Assembly: GCA_947589745.1 (NCBI GenBank)
Contig: CANQCS010000006.1
Span: 1 to 64,000 of the forward strand
Direction: 5' to 3'
Source of the DNA: an uncultured Oscillospiraceae bacterium
GTDB lineage: Bacteria; Bacillota; Clostridia; Oscillospirales; Oscillospiraceae
Length of the DNA stretch: 64,000 nucleotides
Shown here: piece by piece, positions 17,377 to 25,349 of the stretch
How positions within the stretch are numbered: the first letter of the stretch is position 1
Layout: each line of letters begins with the position of its first letter
Translations under genes and position numbers: made by a program
Notes under the pieces: model-generated
Told to the model about the DNA's origin: nothing
The model's database searches: none
What the model saw: the letters and a program-made list of their open reading frames with translations, nothing else

Positions 17377-17402
17377 AAAGCGGGCCCTCCGGGGCCCGCT
17401 TT
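17377..17402. terminator. Palindromic terminator-like hairpin
   Basis: An 11-bp perfect stem (17377-17387 with 17392-17402), 4-base loop, AAA/TTT flanks in both directions. Probably a back-up terminator after the MATE gene. Confidence 0.6.
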
Positions 17403-17508
17403 GTCCATTTCCCGGCAATTTCCCGGAGCCCTCCGCCAAATTTTTGACATGCCCCCGCCGTTCTTCGCATATATTGGAGGCATATCGGGACAGGGAGAGT
17501 GTTGGGAC

Positions 17509-17751
17509 TTGAAGGGAAACATCGAGGAGAGAGCCTGTACGCTGGCCGCCTATATCATCGAGAACCGCACCACCGTGCGGGAGGCCGCCAAACGCTTCGG
17601 CATCAGCAAGAGCACCGTACATACAGCCGTCACAAAATGGAACGGTCCGCAGGGCGGCGGGGAAACACAGATGCGGCCACAGCAAAACAGAGGTTCTTTT
17701 CGGGCCTTTCCCGAAAAGAACCTCTGTTTTTGTTCTCATCCTTTTTGTTGA
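17509..17751 (+). CDS. Shortened SpoIIID-like DNA-binding protein
   Basis: About 80 residues from a TTG at 17509; the first 40 match SpoIIID: IEERACTLAAYIIENRTTVR then the helix-turn-helix EAAKRFGISKSTVH. SpoIIID is a mother-cell transcription regulator of sporulation with an 80-95 residue length. Here the helical segment after the recognition helix is missing. The sequence passes from STVHTAVTKWN straight to QGGGETQMRP, which resembles the basic RGGEATKLK-type tail, as if about 30 codons were deleted. The last 25 codons run through a terminator hairpin and look meaningless. Either a non-functional remnant or a minimal regulator; a full spoIIID is expected elsewhere. Confidence 0.55.
   Translation: MKGNIEERACTLAAYIIENRTTVREAAKRFGISKSTVHTAVTKWNGPQGGGETQMRPQQNRGSFRAFPEKNLCFCSHPFC
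17684..17735. terminator. Strong bidirectional terminator
   Basis: A 21-bp perfect stem (17684-17704 with 17710-17730), 5-base loop, then TTTTTG. It separates the SpoIIID-like gene from the convergent LytTR gene. Confidence 0.92.
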
Positions 17752-17762
17752 AAGAAAAACAA

Positions 17763-18476
17763 TCAATACGTCCGGTTGAGGTACTCCACGAACCGGTCCT
17801 GGGCCTCCCGGAGGAACCGGCGGCCCACCGGCACCCTGGTGCCGTCGGTGAGGCAGACCTCCTGCCGCCCGATCTCCGCGATGCGGGCCATATTCACCAG
17901 GAAGCTGTTGTGGCACCGGCAGAACTGGTCCGCTGGCATCAGCCGCTCCGTCTCCGTCAGGCTCAGCTTGAACTGCCGCACTTCATCCTCCATATGGAAC
18001 AGCACGCCGTGCTCCCAGCTCTCCACATATCGCACCTCCTCCGCGTTCAGCACCACGGTCCGGTTTCCGGCCCGGATGGAGAGGGGCCGCACGCTGCGCA
18101 CCCGGGCCAGGGCGGTCCGGAGAGCGGTCTCCACCTCGTCCCGCCGCACGGGCTTGGACAGGTACTGGATGGGCTGGACGCTGTACCCCTCCCGCAGATA
18201 GTCGTCGCTGCTGCTGATAAAGAGGATATCCACCCGGCCGTCCCTGGCCCGGACCTCCTGGGCTAGCTCCATGCCGTTCTTGCCCGCCATGCAGATATCC
18301 AGGCACAGCAGGTTGAAGGACTCCTCGCCGCTGTTCAGCGTCTGGGACAGCTCCGCGGCGGAGGCATACGGCACGATCCGGCAGGGGACGTCCATCTCCG
18401 CCAACAGCTCCGACAGCATCCGGCAGAGCTGCTCCCGCACCTCCGCCTCATCGTCGCAGACCGCTATACGATACAT
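17763..18476 (-). CDS. LytTR-family response regulator
   Basis: 237 residues from ATG 18476, with GGGAG 8 bases upstream. Receiver domain 1-120 has the acidic pair in AVCDDEAE (5-12), phospho-acceptor Asp in LLCLDICMAGKNG near residue 60 and the Lys in YLSKPV near 109. The LytTR DNA-binding domain (about 135-237) has the typical FCRCHNSFLVNMARI and ends near YLNRTY. This is the AgrA-like class that controls bacteriocin, virulence or membrane genes. No kinase gene is adjacent on the same strand. Divergent from another LytTR gene. Confidence 0.92.
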   Translation of the reverse strand: MYRIAVCDDEAEVREQLCRMLSELLAEMDVPCRIVPYASAAELSQTLNSGEESFNLLCLDICMAGKNGMELAQEVRARDGRVDILFISSSDDYLREGYSVQPIQYLSKPVRRDEVETALRTALARVRSVRPLSIRAGNRTVVLNAEEVRYVESWEHGVLFHMEDEVRQFKLSLTETERLMPADQFCRCHNSFLVNMARIAEIGRQEVCLTDGTRVPVGRRFLREAQDRFVEYLNRTY

Positions 18477-18672
18477 TCGCTTTTCTCCCTTCTTGCCGCC
18501 GTACTTCTTCCGCAGAGGAATGGACTTCCAAGGCAGCCGTGGTCCCTGCCGCCGGGGCAGGTCCGCGTGAACGGTCCTTTTCTCCGGCAGCTCCCCGCAG
18601 GGAAAACCTGCCGTGATTCCCCCAAACGACACGATTCTCGACCCAAACAGCAAAACGCTTTTTCCAGAAGCA

Positions 18673-18681
18673 TGATATAAT
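18673..18681 (+). promoter_or_regulatory. Extended -10 element upstream of LytTR gene
   Basis: TGATATAAT (18673-18681). No good -35 at the proper distance. Confidence 0.5.
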
Positions 18682-18720
18682 GAGAGGGTATGATTGAAAC
18701 TGCGCGGGGGTGATCTTCAG

Positions 18721-19419
18721 ATGGACTTCCTGGTCTGTATGCGCGACGCCTCGGAGAGCGCGGCGCTGTGCGTGATGCTCCAGGTCTGGGCCAACTGCGT
18801 GTGCTCCGGCGTCCGGGTCATTTCCTGGAAGCCGGAACAGGGGCCGCTCCCCGATGCCGCTGTTGTCTTCTGGGATATGGACGGCAGCCCGTCCCTCCCT
18901 CCGTCCGGGTTCACCGCGCCGCGGAAAGACCGAGCCCTTCTGGTCTGCGCCTCCGACCCCCGGAGGGCGGTGGAGTGCTACCCCCTCCACCCGGCGGCGT
19001 TCCTGAAGAAGCCCGTCCGTCCGGACTCCCTCTGGCGGGCCATGGAGCGGTGTGTGGACGCCTGGTGGGAATCTCTGGAGCGCCTGGACCTGCTGTGCGG
19101 CGGGGTACATAGGCACATCCCCCTCTACAGCCTTCTCTGGGTGGAGAGCAGCCAGCGGGGCTGCGTGTTCCACACCAGCCAGGAGCAGATCCAGATCCGC
19201 CAGCCCATGCGGGAGCTGACCGAGAGCCTGCCGGGCCACATCTTCCTCCGCTGCCACCGGAGCTTCATTGTGAACCTCAGCCACGTGCGGAGCGTGGACA
19301 AGACCTCGCTGCACATGTCGGACGGGGCCGAGGTGCCCATCGGCCGCGGCGGCCGTACCGCCGCCCTGGAGGCCGTGGGACGCTTCCGCACCATGCGGGG
19401 CGAGAGCAAATTCGTCTGA
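18721..19419 (+). CDS. LytTR protein with degenerate receiver
   Basis: 232 residues from ATG 18721. The N-terminal 110 residues have the size of a receiver domain but lack the acidic pair; only an Asp in VVFWDMDGS at the acceptor position and a Lys in FLKKPVRP near the end remain. The C-terminal 110 residues are a good LytTR DNA-binding domain with HIFLRCHRSFIVNLSHV. It may act without phosphorylation or as a partner of the neighbouring regulators. The stop codon TGA is the start of interspersed repeat copy B. Confidence 0.82.
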   Translation: MDFLVCMRDASESAALCVMLQVWANCVCSGVRVISWKPEQGPLPDAAVVFWDMDGSPSLPPSGFTAPRKDRALLVCASDPRRAVECYPLHPAAFLKKPVRPDSLWRAMERCVDAWWESLERLDLLCGGVHRHIPLYSLLWVESSQRGCVFHTSQEQIQIRQPMRELTESLPGHIFLRCHRSFIVNLSHVRSVDKTSLHMSDGAEVPIGRGGRTAALEAVGRFRTMRGESKFV

Positions 19420-19536
19420 TACTTTTTCTTGAAAGAAAAAGTATCAAAAAGAACTTTAACATCGCTCTTAAGGTATTGCAATACCCGCATTCCCCGCACG
19501 GTAACGAATATATTTCTAATAGAAGAATAGTATCAT
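19417..19536 (+). repeat. Interspersed repeat family, copy B
   Basis: The same 28-base palindrome as copy A, then a region with CGCACGGTAACGAA and AGAAGAATAGTATCAT at the end. The distal TAGTATCAT may serve as a -10 element for the next gene. Confidence 0.85.
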
Positions 19537-19566
19537 CAAAAATCAAGAAAAGGGAGGGCCTCCGGC

Positions 19567-20298
19567 ATGACAAATCTCAGCATCGCCGTCTGTGACGATC
19601 TAAAGGAAGAGCGCGCCTCCCTGAACCGGATGATCCAGGCCTTCTGCCGCGGCCGCGGGCTCACCGCCCACGTCTACCCCTTTTCCAACGGCGAGGAGCT
19701 TCTCACCGCCATGCGCCGCCCCGGCCAGTTCCATATCGTCTTTCTGGACATCTACATGCCGGGCCTCTCCGGCATCGACACCGCCCGGCGCATCCGCCGG
19801 GTGGACGGCTCCGTCATCCTCATTTTCGCCACCACCAGCCTGGAACACGGCATGGATGGCTTTGAGGTGGAGGCCTCCGACTATCTGGTCAAGCCCTTCC
19901 GGGAGGAGGACGTGGCCAGGAGCCTGGGCTGGTGCCTGGAGCACTGGTCCGACCGCCTGCGGGAGCTCTCCGTCTACGCCGAGGGGGAGTGGATGGACCT
20001 GCCCCTGCCCTCCATCATCTACATCGAGGTGCTGGACCACCAGTCCCACATCCACACCCAGCGCCGGGTGGTGGTCACCCGCCGGGGGCTGGACGACCTG
20101 TCCGGGGACGTGAACAGCGGGGACTTTCTCCGCTGCCACCGCAGCTTTCTGGTGAACATGAACCACGTCCAGGGCATCGAGGGCCCCAACTTCCGCATGG
20201 ACGACGGCAGCCTGGTCCCCATCAGCACCGGGAACCTGGCCAAGATCCGCAACCAGTTCATCGACTGGACCTATAAGAAAGCGTGGAGCCGGAAATGA
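19567..20298 (+). CDS. LytTR-family response regulator
   Basis: 243 residues. The receiver domain is complete: acidic pair in AVCDD (7-11), acceptor Asp in FLDIYMPGLSGID near 60 and Lys in YLVKPF near 108. The LytTR domain (about 135-240) carries FLRCHRSFLVNMNHV, strongly similar to the neighbouring LytTR proteins. GGGAGGG lies about 9 bases upstream. Its stop overlaps the start of the GHKL kinase gene by four bases (ATGA), so the pair is a translationally coupled two-component system. Confidence 0.93.
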   Translation: MTNLSIAVCDDLKEERASLNRMIQAFCRGRGLTAHVYPFSNGEELLTAMRRPGQFHIVFLDIYMPGLSGIDTARRIRRVDGSVILIFATTSLEHGMDGFEVEASDYLVKPFREEDVARSLGWCLEHWSDRLRELSVYAEGEWMDLPLPSIIYIEVLDHQSHIHTQRRVVVTRRGLDDLSGDVNSGDFLRCHRSFLVNMNHVQGIEGPNFRMDDGSLVPISTGNLAKIRNQFIDWTYKKAWSRK

Positions 20299-21026
20299 TG
20301 ACGCCATCTGTTGCCGCCGCTCTGCTGGCGGTCCTGTTGCTCTTATTCATCGCTCTCCGCCTCTCCCTGGCCCTGGCACGGGAGAGGGCGGAAAACCGCC
20401 GCCTGCGGGGCCTTCTGTCCCTGCCCGGCGGCAAGGAGGACCTGGAGGCCCTCCGGCGTCTCCGCCACGACCTGCGCCACTACCTGCTCACCGCCGGGGA
20501 GACCGTCCTGGCGGCGGAGGACCTGGAGGCCATGCGCGCGACGCTGGACACGCCCCTGGACCTGTCCTCGCCGGGGCCGGTGTCGGCCCTGGCGGCCTAC
20601 TACCGCCGGGAGGCCCAGGCCCTGGGCGTCCAGGCGGACATCCTTCTGGACTGCGAGGGCGAGTCCGGCGAGCTGCTGCCGGATCTGTGCCTGCTCCTCA
20701 GCAACCTGCTGGAGAACGCGGTGGAGGCCCTCCGCCGGGAGGGCGGGGGCTGGCTGCGGGCCAGGAGCGTCACCGCCGGGGGCTATATCTCCCTGGTGGT
20801 GGGCAACGCCTGCTCCGCCCCGCCCCGCCGTGTCCGGGACGGCTGGCTCTCCCGCAAGGCCGAGGGCCGCCGGGGGGAGGGCCTGTCCACCGTGGAGGAT
20901 ATCGCCCGGAAGCACGGCGGCTCCGTGGAGTTCACCTGTGCGGACGGCGAGTTCCGCGCCTCCGTCTTTCTCCCCCGCCCCGCCTCGCAGAAGGCCGCGC
21001 GGGAGACGGAACAGTCAAAGGTATGA
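20295..21026 (+). CDS. GHKL-type sensor histidine kinase, short membrane region
   Basis: 243 residues from ATG 20295 (GGAG 6 bases upstream). A single transmembrane helix (about 5-27), then the His motif RRLRHDLRHYLL near 55-66, and a GHKL ATPase domain with N-box LLSNLLENAVEAL near 135 and G-box RRGEGLSTVEDIARKHGG near 198. The AgrC family normally has six helices to bind peptide signals; here only one remains, so the signal would have to come from a partner or from inside the cell. It is the cognate kinase of the preceding LytTR regulator. Confidence 0.88.
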   Translation: MMTPSVAAALLAVLLLLFIALRLSLALARERAENRRLRGLLSLPGGKEDLEALRRLRHDLRHYLLTAGETVLAAEDLEAMRATLDTPLDLSSPGPVSALAAYYRREAQALGVQADILLDCEGESGELLPDLCLLLSNLLENAVEALRREGGGWLRARSVTAGGYISLVVGNACSAPPRRVRDGWLSRKAEGRRGEGLSTVEDIARKHGGSVEFTCADGEFRASVFLPRPASQKAARETEQSKV

Positions 21027-21032
21027 ACCCAG

Positions 21033-21063
21033 AACCGGGACCGCGGATGCGGTCCCGGTTTTT
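21033..21063 (+). terminator. Terminator after GHKL kinase
   Basis: A 12-bp perfect stem (21033-21044 with 21049-21060), 4-base loop and T-tract; also able to stop transcripts arriving from the minus-strand effector genes. Confidence 0.9.
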
Positions 21064-21079
21064 CGCGCGCTCGCACGCG

Positions 21080-21118
21080 GCCCTTGGCCTGTTCCGGCTG
21101 CGGGGCCGGGGGTCGCTG
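21080..21118 (-). pseudogene. Relic of a DUF4157 effector 5' end
   Basis: 39 bases matching 22682-22720, the part of the next gene that encodes about residues 11-25, with only about four differences. It lies downstream of the effector's stop codon, in the same orientation, without the rest of a gene. Probably what remains of a further effector copy after recombination. Confidence 0.6.
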
Positions 21119-21163
21119 CGCCCCTCCGGCCCGGCGCGGGTCCCCGCGGCGGGCCCTCCGGCA

Positions 21164-22753
21164 TTACCAGCTGCTCTGGCCCTTGCTGTACTGGTTATCC
21201 ATCTGCCGGGCGCGGATCTCGGCGAATTTCTTCTTCCAATCGGCCACTTCCCCCGGGGAGGCGCCGCCGGGGTCCTTGATCCATTGCTTCAGGGTGGCCA
21301 GCTGCTCGTCCTCGGACAGGGACGAGAGATTAGAGCCCGGTTTCTTCGGTTCGGCGGTGACGTTCCGGTAGGAGAAGTTCTCGTCGCTGGTCTGCTGTCC
21401 GAAGGTGGTGGCCGCCCGCTTCTCCTCATAAGCCGCCCGCTTCTCCCGATTCGCCGCCCGCTTCTGCCGGAGCTCCTCTCTGCTCTCGCCGCCAATGGTA
21501 TCGTGATTCCTCAACTGGTTCGACAGCTGCGCCGCGTCACGGCTGTAGGATCTGATATCGCCCATATTTTGCTGGAACCGGCCGAATTTCTCCCTGCTGG
21601 CCCCGTCATTCTTGTCGTATCCCATGCTCTCCGGTGTGATGACGCCGGATTTCACCAGTTTGTTCATACTCTTAAGATCTCTCGACACCGAGCCCATCTT
21701 CCCATAGGCCTCCATCACATCCTTCTCGGAATCGGCCAGCAGCGCGGAGGGGTCCATTTCGCTGACCCGGTCGATCTCCTCCTGGAAATAGGGGCGCATC
21801 TTTTCCATGTCTCCGGATTGGAAGGCGGCGATCATGGCATCCTGCTCCTCCCGCGATTTACCTTCCAGGTGGCGGGACAAATAGTCGTGCATGACGGGAT
21901 CCATGCGGGAGGCGTCATATTGCTTGTCCAGATACTTTTTCGACTTACTAATGTAGTCCTTGCGATTGGGTGGCTCGTCAGGGTCAGAAAAATACTTATT
22001 ACCGTAATAATCCTGCCTCGCCGCAGTGTACTTCTCCTCGCTCCTCTTTTTTCTATGCTTCTCGTTCTTCTTGGCGAGATTGTCGTTGTATCTTTTTATC
22101 GCATAGTCGGAACCTCCCTCCTTAATCATGGTATCAAAGTCCATGTCCCTGGAGGCGTTCTCCGCCGCGTGCTCAGCCGACTTTCTCTCCTGCTCCACAT
22201 GATACGCTTCCATTTCCGCATCTTCATCCTTCTTTTTCGCCTGCATGGGTCCGGAGGCGGACAGGGCGGTGGAGGTGGCGGAGATGGGCGTCACCGGGCC
22301 GGAGTACACCGTCTCCCCGGCGGCGGCCATGGCCCCCTGCCGGTCCGCCTGGGCCTCCAGCCCCGCGTCCCGCAGAAAGCCCACGCCCCGGCTCTCGCCC
22401 CTGGCCTGGCTCACCACGTGGCTCAGCTCGTGGCCCAGCAGAGACTGGCCCCCCGTGGAGGCGAAGTCCAGCTGCCCTGGCGCGAACATGACATGGGACC
22501 CCATGGTCATGGCCCGGGCCCCGGCGTCCGCCACGGTCTGGCTCTCGTATACCTTTACGTTGGAGAAGTCCGCGCCGAAGGACGCCTCCATCTTCTCCCG
22601 GATGGCCCCCGGCAGGTCCACCTGCCGCCCCATCTGCTCCCGGGTGGGGGCGGCCCCGGCGGCCAGCTGGGCCAGGGACGGGCCCTTGGTCTGTTCCGGC
22701 CGCGGGGCCGGGGTCCGCTGTTCCGCCCTGCGGCGGCTGGCGTATGTCTGCAT
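21164..22753 (-). CDS. DUF4157 protein, candidate injection-system effector 1
   Basis: 529 residues. Residues 26-175 form the DUF4157 domain with a zinc-metalloprotease-like motif HELSH (108-112) and a Glu in GLEAQAD downstream. DUF4157 is well known as a domain of proteins encoded beside extracellular contractile injection systems. Residues about 175-450 are a charged, helix-rich, more AT-rich segment unrelated to the paralogue. The last 75 residues return to near identity with it, from SDENFSYRN to the final SSW. GGAGGG lies 6 bases before ATG 22753. The gene follows effector 2 by 21 bases. The conserved ends look like loading or processing modules; the middle is the likely active part, of unknown activity. 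Confidence 0.85.
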   Translation of the reverse strand: MQTYASRRRAEQRTPAPRPEQTKGPSLAQLAAGAAPTREQMGRQVDLPGAIREKMEASFGADFSNVKVYESQTVADAGARAMTMGSHVMFAPGQLDFASTGGQSLLGHELSHVVSQARGESRGVGFLRDAGLEAQADRQGAMAAAGETVYSGPVTPISATSTALSASGPMQAKKKDEDAEMEAYHVEQERKSAEHAAENASRDMDFDTMIKEGGSDYAIKRYNDNLAKKNEKHRKKRSEEKYTAARQDYYGNKYFSDPDEPPNRKDYISKSKKYLDKQYDASRMDPVMHDYLSRHLEGKSREEQDAMIAAFQSGDMEKMRPYFQEEIDRVSEMDPSALLADSEKDVMEAYGKMGSVSRDLKSMNKLVKSGVITPESMGYDKNDGASREKFGRFQQNMGDIRSYSRDAAQLSNQLRNHDTIGGESREELRQKRAANREKRAAYEEKRAATTFGQQTSDENFSYRNVTAEPKKPGSNLSSLSEDEQLATLKQWIKDPGGASPGEVADWKKKFAEIRARQMDNQYSKGQSSW

Positions 22754-22774
22754 CGAGTTCCCTCCTCTGTCGTA

Positions 22775-24301
22775 TTACCAGCTGCTCTTACCCTTTCGGC
22801 GCTGGCTCTCCATCTGCTGGGCGCGGAGCTGCGCGAACTGCTTCTTCCAGTTGGACACCTGCTCCGGGGACGCGTCGCCGGGATTCTTGATCCAGTGCTT
22901 CAGGTTGGCCAACTGCTCGTCCTCGGACATTTGCGTAATATCATAGCCTCCCTTGCGCTCCGGATCGGTGACGGCGGTGTTCCGGTAGGAGAAGTTCTCG
23001 TCGCTGGTCTGCTTCCCGGCAGGGGCGGCGGCCGGAGCGGGAGCGGCATTCTGGACGTTGTGCAGCTCGGGCACGGCCTCCGTGCCGCCGGCGACGCCGC
23101 TCATGCGGTTGAGGAAGGTCGATGCGGTCGAATCTCTGCCCATACCGGTGTTTGTGTCGATGGAAACGCCTTTTTGCACACCTTTAACCTTGTCCATTCC
23201 GACTTTTGGCCCTACCGTTCCGTTGACTGCGCGGGTCATAAAGTTCTGCATGACCATCGAGCTCTTCTGCTCCGGCGTGAATTGACTCCCGGCGCCATCC
23301 TTGAACGACTCGTTCGTGAATATCTTCAGCGCGTCGGTAACGCCAGAATCATCCATTCTCTGGTTCAAAAGCGCAAGGTCCTCCTCCGTATGGCCCGCGC
23401 CCTGGAGCTTGCCGCTCAATGCGTCCTCCTGGCCTCCCTCGCCCATCTCCATCTTGCGTCCCATCATCGCCTGGAAGCCGATCATATAGGGATTATTGCC
23501 AGAGCTCCCGCGGAACTGGTCCGCGCCTTTCTTCCACTGGTCCTCCGTTACGTTCTTTAATGACTCATTTGCTTTCTGACCCGCGCCCGTGGCCAGCCCT
23601 TCCAGGATCTCCGGGTGTGCCTGGATATACTCGGGGGACAGTCCCGCGACCGCCCGTTGGACCGCCATGTTCGCCGACGATCTTCGTTCAGATTCACCCC
23701 CCATCGCCTTCTCGGAGTATCCCTCCGGCATGGGGTTAATGACATCCCCGGCGGGCTGTTTGTCCTTCTTGGGCTTCTTCGCCTGCATGGGCCCCGCCGC
23801 GGAGGCGGCGGTGGAGGTGGAGGAAATGGGCGTCAACGGCCCGGAATACACGCTCTCCCCGGCGGCGGCCATGGCGCCCTGCCGGTCCGCCTGGGCCTCC
23901 AGCCCCGCGTCCCGCAGGAAGCCCACGCCCCGGCTCTCGCCCCGGGCCTGGCTCACCACGTGGCTCAGCTCGTGGCCCAGCAAAGCCTGCCCGCCGCTGG
24001 AGGCGAAGTCCAGCTGCCCCGGCGCGAACATGACGCTGGACCCCATGGTCATGGCCTGGGCCCCCGCATCCGCCACGGTCTGGCTCTCGTACACCTTTAC
24101 GTTGGAGAAGTCCGCCCCGAAGGACGCCTCCATCTTGGCCCGGATGGCCTCCGGCAGGTCCACCTGCCGCCCCATCTGCTCCTGGGTGGGGGCGGCTCCC
24201 GCCGCCAGCTGCGCCAGGGATGGGCCCTGAGCGGCGCGGCTCTGCTGCTGCGCCGGTTTGCTGTTCTCCGCCCTGCGGCGGTTCATGTAGGTCATTGCCA
24301 T
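22775..24301 (-). CDS. DUF4157 protein, candidate injection-system effector 2
   Basis: 508 residues; ATG 24301 has GGAGG 7 bases upstream. The DUF4157 domain (about 28-178) contains HELSH at 110-114 and is over 90% identical to that of effector 1. The middle (about 180-425) is unrelated to effector 1, helix-rich, and no family was recognised; it contains an Ala/Pro linker before the C-terminal module. The last 75 residues match the other paralogue (SDENFSYRN, DEQLANLKHWIKNPGDASPE, final SSW). Its start overlaps the end of the acetyltransferase gene by 10 bases, so the two are translationally coupled. Confidence 0.85.
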   Translation of the reverse strand: MAMTYMNRRRAENSKPAQQQSRAAQGPSLAQLAAGAAPTQEQMGRQVDLPEAIRAKMEASFGADFSNVKVYESQTVADAGAQAMTMGSSVMFAPGQLDFASSGGQALLGHELSHVVSQARGESRGVGFLRDAGLEAQADRQGAMAAAGESVYSGPLTPISSTSTAASAAGPMQAKKPKKDKQPAGDVINPMPEGYSEKAMGGESERRSSANMAVQRAVAGLSPEYIQAHPEILEGLATGAGQKANESLKNVTEDQWKKGADQFRGSSGNNPYMIGFQAMMGRKMEMGEGGQEDALSGKLQGAGHTEEDLALLNQRMDDSGVTDALKIFTNESFKDGAGSQFTPEQKSSMVMQNFMTRAVNGTVGPKVGMDKVKGVQKGVSIDTNTGMGRDSTASTFLNRMSGVAGGTEAVPELHNVQNAAPAPAAAPAGKQTSDENFSYRNTAVTDPERKGGYDITQMSEDEQLANLKHWIKNPGDASPEQVSNWKKQFAQLRAQQMESQRRKGKSSW

Positions 24302-25182
24302 GATTGCTCCTCCTTATCTGCCGCGCTGAGCCGCAGCGTACATGTGTGTTCCTCGTAATCGGTATATTCCTCCCCCATCAGCCGGAGTGCCAGCCGCTCC
24401 ACGTGGTCGTTGATGGTGGAAAAATAGAAGGGATAAAAGCTGCCCGCCCGGTACCAGCACCGGTTCAGCAGCTCCACCAGCAGCATGGTGAAGGCCCTGG
24501 CCGGCGCGTCCTCCCGGCTCACCGCCGACAGCAGCACGAAGCCGCCGCCGCCCTCCTCCGCCAGCTGGTAGGCCAGCACCCGTCCGTCCCGCACCAGGGC
24601 CACCGACAGGTCCGGCAGGAACCGGTCCCGCAGGGTCTCCCAGCGCAGCTCCTCCGGGATGTCCCCGTCGCCGGACAGCTCCTCCAGCGCCTCCGCCGGC
24701 AGGTCCTCGAAGGGGACCACCCCCTCCGGCGTCCGGTACTTGGGGGTAAAGGCGTCCCGGATGATGGGGTAGGTGCTGAGCCGGTCCGTGGGGGCCATAA
24801 AGGTTCGGGACCGCAGCACCGGCGGGGAGGCCCCCGCCTTCCCCAGCAGGGCGTCCATGGCCGCCAGGTCCTCGCCCCGCAGCACGTATCCGGCGTAGAG
24901 CTCCCTGACGCCCTCCTGCCGCAGCCGCTCCGCCAGCGCCTCCAGCAGCCGGGCGCCCACGCCCTGCCGCCGGACGCTGGTATCCACGAACAGGTCCGTC
25001 AGCTCCGCCCAGGAGCCCTCCACATGGGCCGCCGCCGCGCCGCAGGAGTAGGGTCCCGCCGCCGCGCCCAGGGCGATCCACCCGCTCTCGTCCCGCTCCA
25101 GGGCCGCCGCCGTCCGCGGCAGCAGATAGGGCCGGAAGCCGGGGAGCTCCCGCCGGTCCAATACACGGATATCCACCTGCAC
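24292..25182 (-). CDS. Two-domain GNAT acetyltransferase
   Basis: 296 residues from a GTG at 25182, chosen because AGGAGGTG lies 5 bases upstream; the open frame continues upstream to 25218 without a ribosome site. The N-terminal GNAT domain has the acetyl-CoA loop VDTSVRRQGVGARLLEAL near residues 66-83. A second GNAT-like half (about 150-296) lacks a clear RxxGxG/A loop. Tandem GNAT proteins often acylate peptides or small molecules. The stop overlaps the start of a DUF4157 effector gene, which suggests a role in modifying or protecting against that effector; this is inference from context. Confidence 0.8.
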   Translation of the reverse strand: MQVDIRVLDRRELPGFRPYLLPRTAAALERDESGWIALGAAAGPYSCGAAAAHVEGSWAELTDLFVDTSVRRQGVGARLLEALAERLRQEGVRELYAGYVLRGEDLAAMDALLGKAGASPPVLRSRTFMAPTDRLSTYPIIRDAFTPKYRTPEGVVPFEDLPAEALEELSGDGDIPEELRWETLRDRFLPDLSVALVRDGRVLAYQLAEEGGGGFVLLSAVSREDAPARAFTMLLVELLNRCWYRAGSFYPFYFSTINDHVERLALRLMGEEYTDYEEHTCTLRLSAADKEEQSWQ

Positions 25183-25220
25183 TGTGTCACCTCCTGCCGG
25201 CATCACCTTTTGGTACAATT

Positions 25221-25232
25221 AACATGATACCA
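25221..25232 (-). promoter_or_regulatory. Extended -10 upstream of GNAT-effector operon
   Basis: TGGTATCAT on the minus strand (25232-25224). The -35 region is weak. Confidence 0.45.
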
Positions 25233-25301
25233 TATTTTTCGTTCAATAGGCGTGTATTCTGCATCGGTTTAGCCCTGTCTGCGTCATAGGGCGGCGGGGC
25301 A

Positions 25302-25336
25302 GACAGAGAAAACGGGGCCGTGCGCGCGGCCCCGTT
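25302..25336 (-). terminator. Terminator after DUF2156 gene
   Basis: A 10-bp perfect stem (25336-25327 with 25320-25311), loop of six, then TTTCTCTGTCTG on the minus strand. It separates the partner-switching operon from the effector operon. Confidence 0.8.
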
Positions 25337-25349
25337 CTGTTTCCTGTGT

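Noticed and set aside
20687..23560. Plus-strand 957-codon frame over the effector gene
   Set aside because: Antisense to two DUF4157 genes with clear motifs; starts inside the kinase gene.
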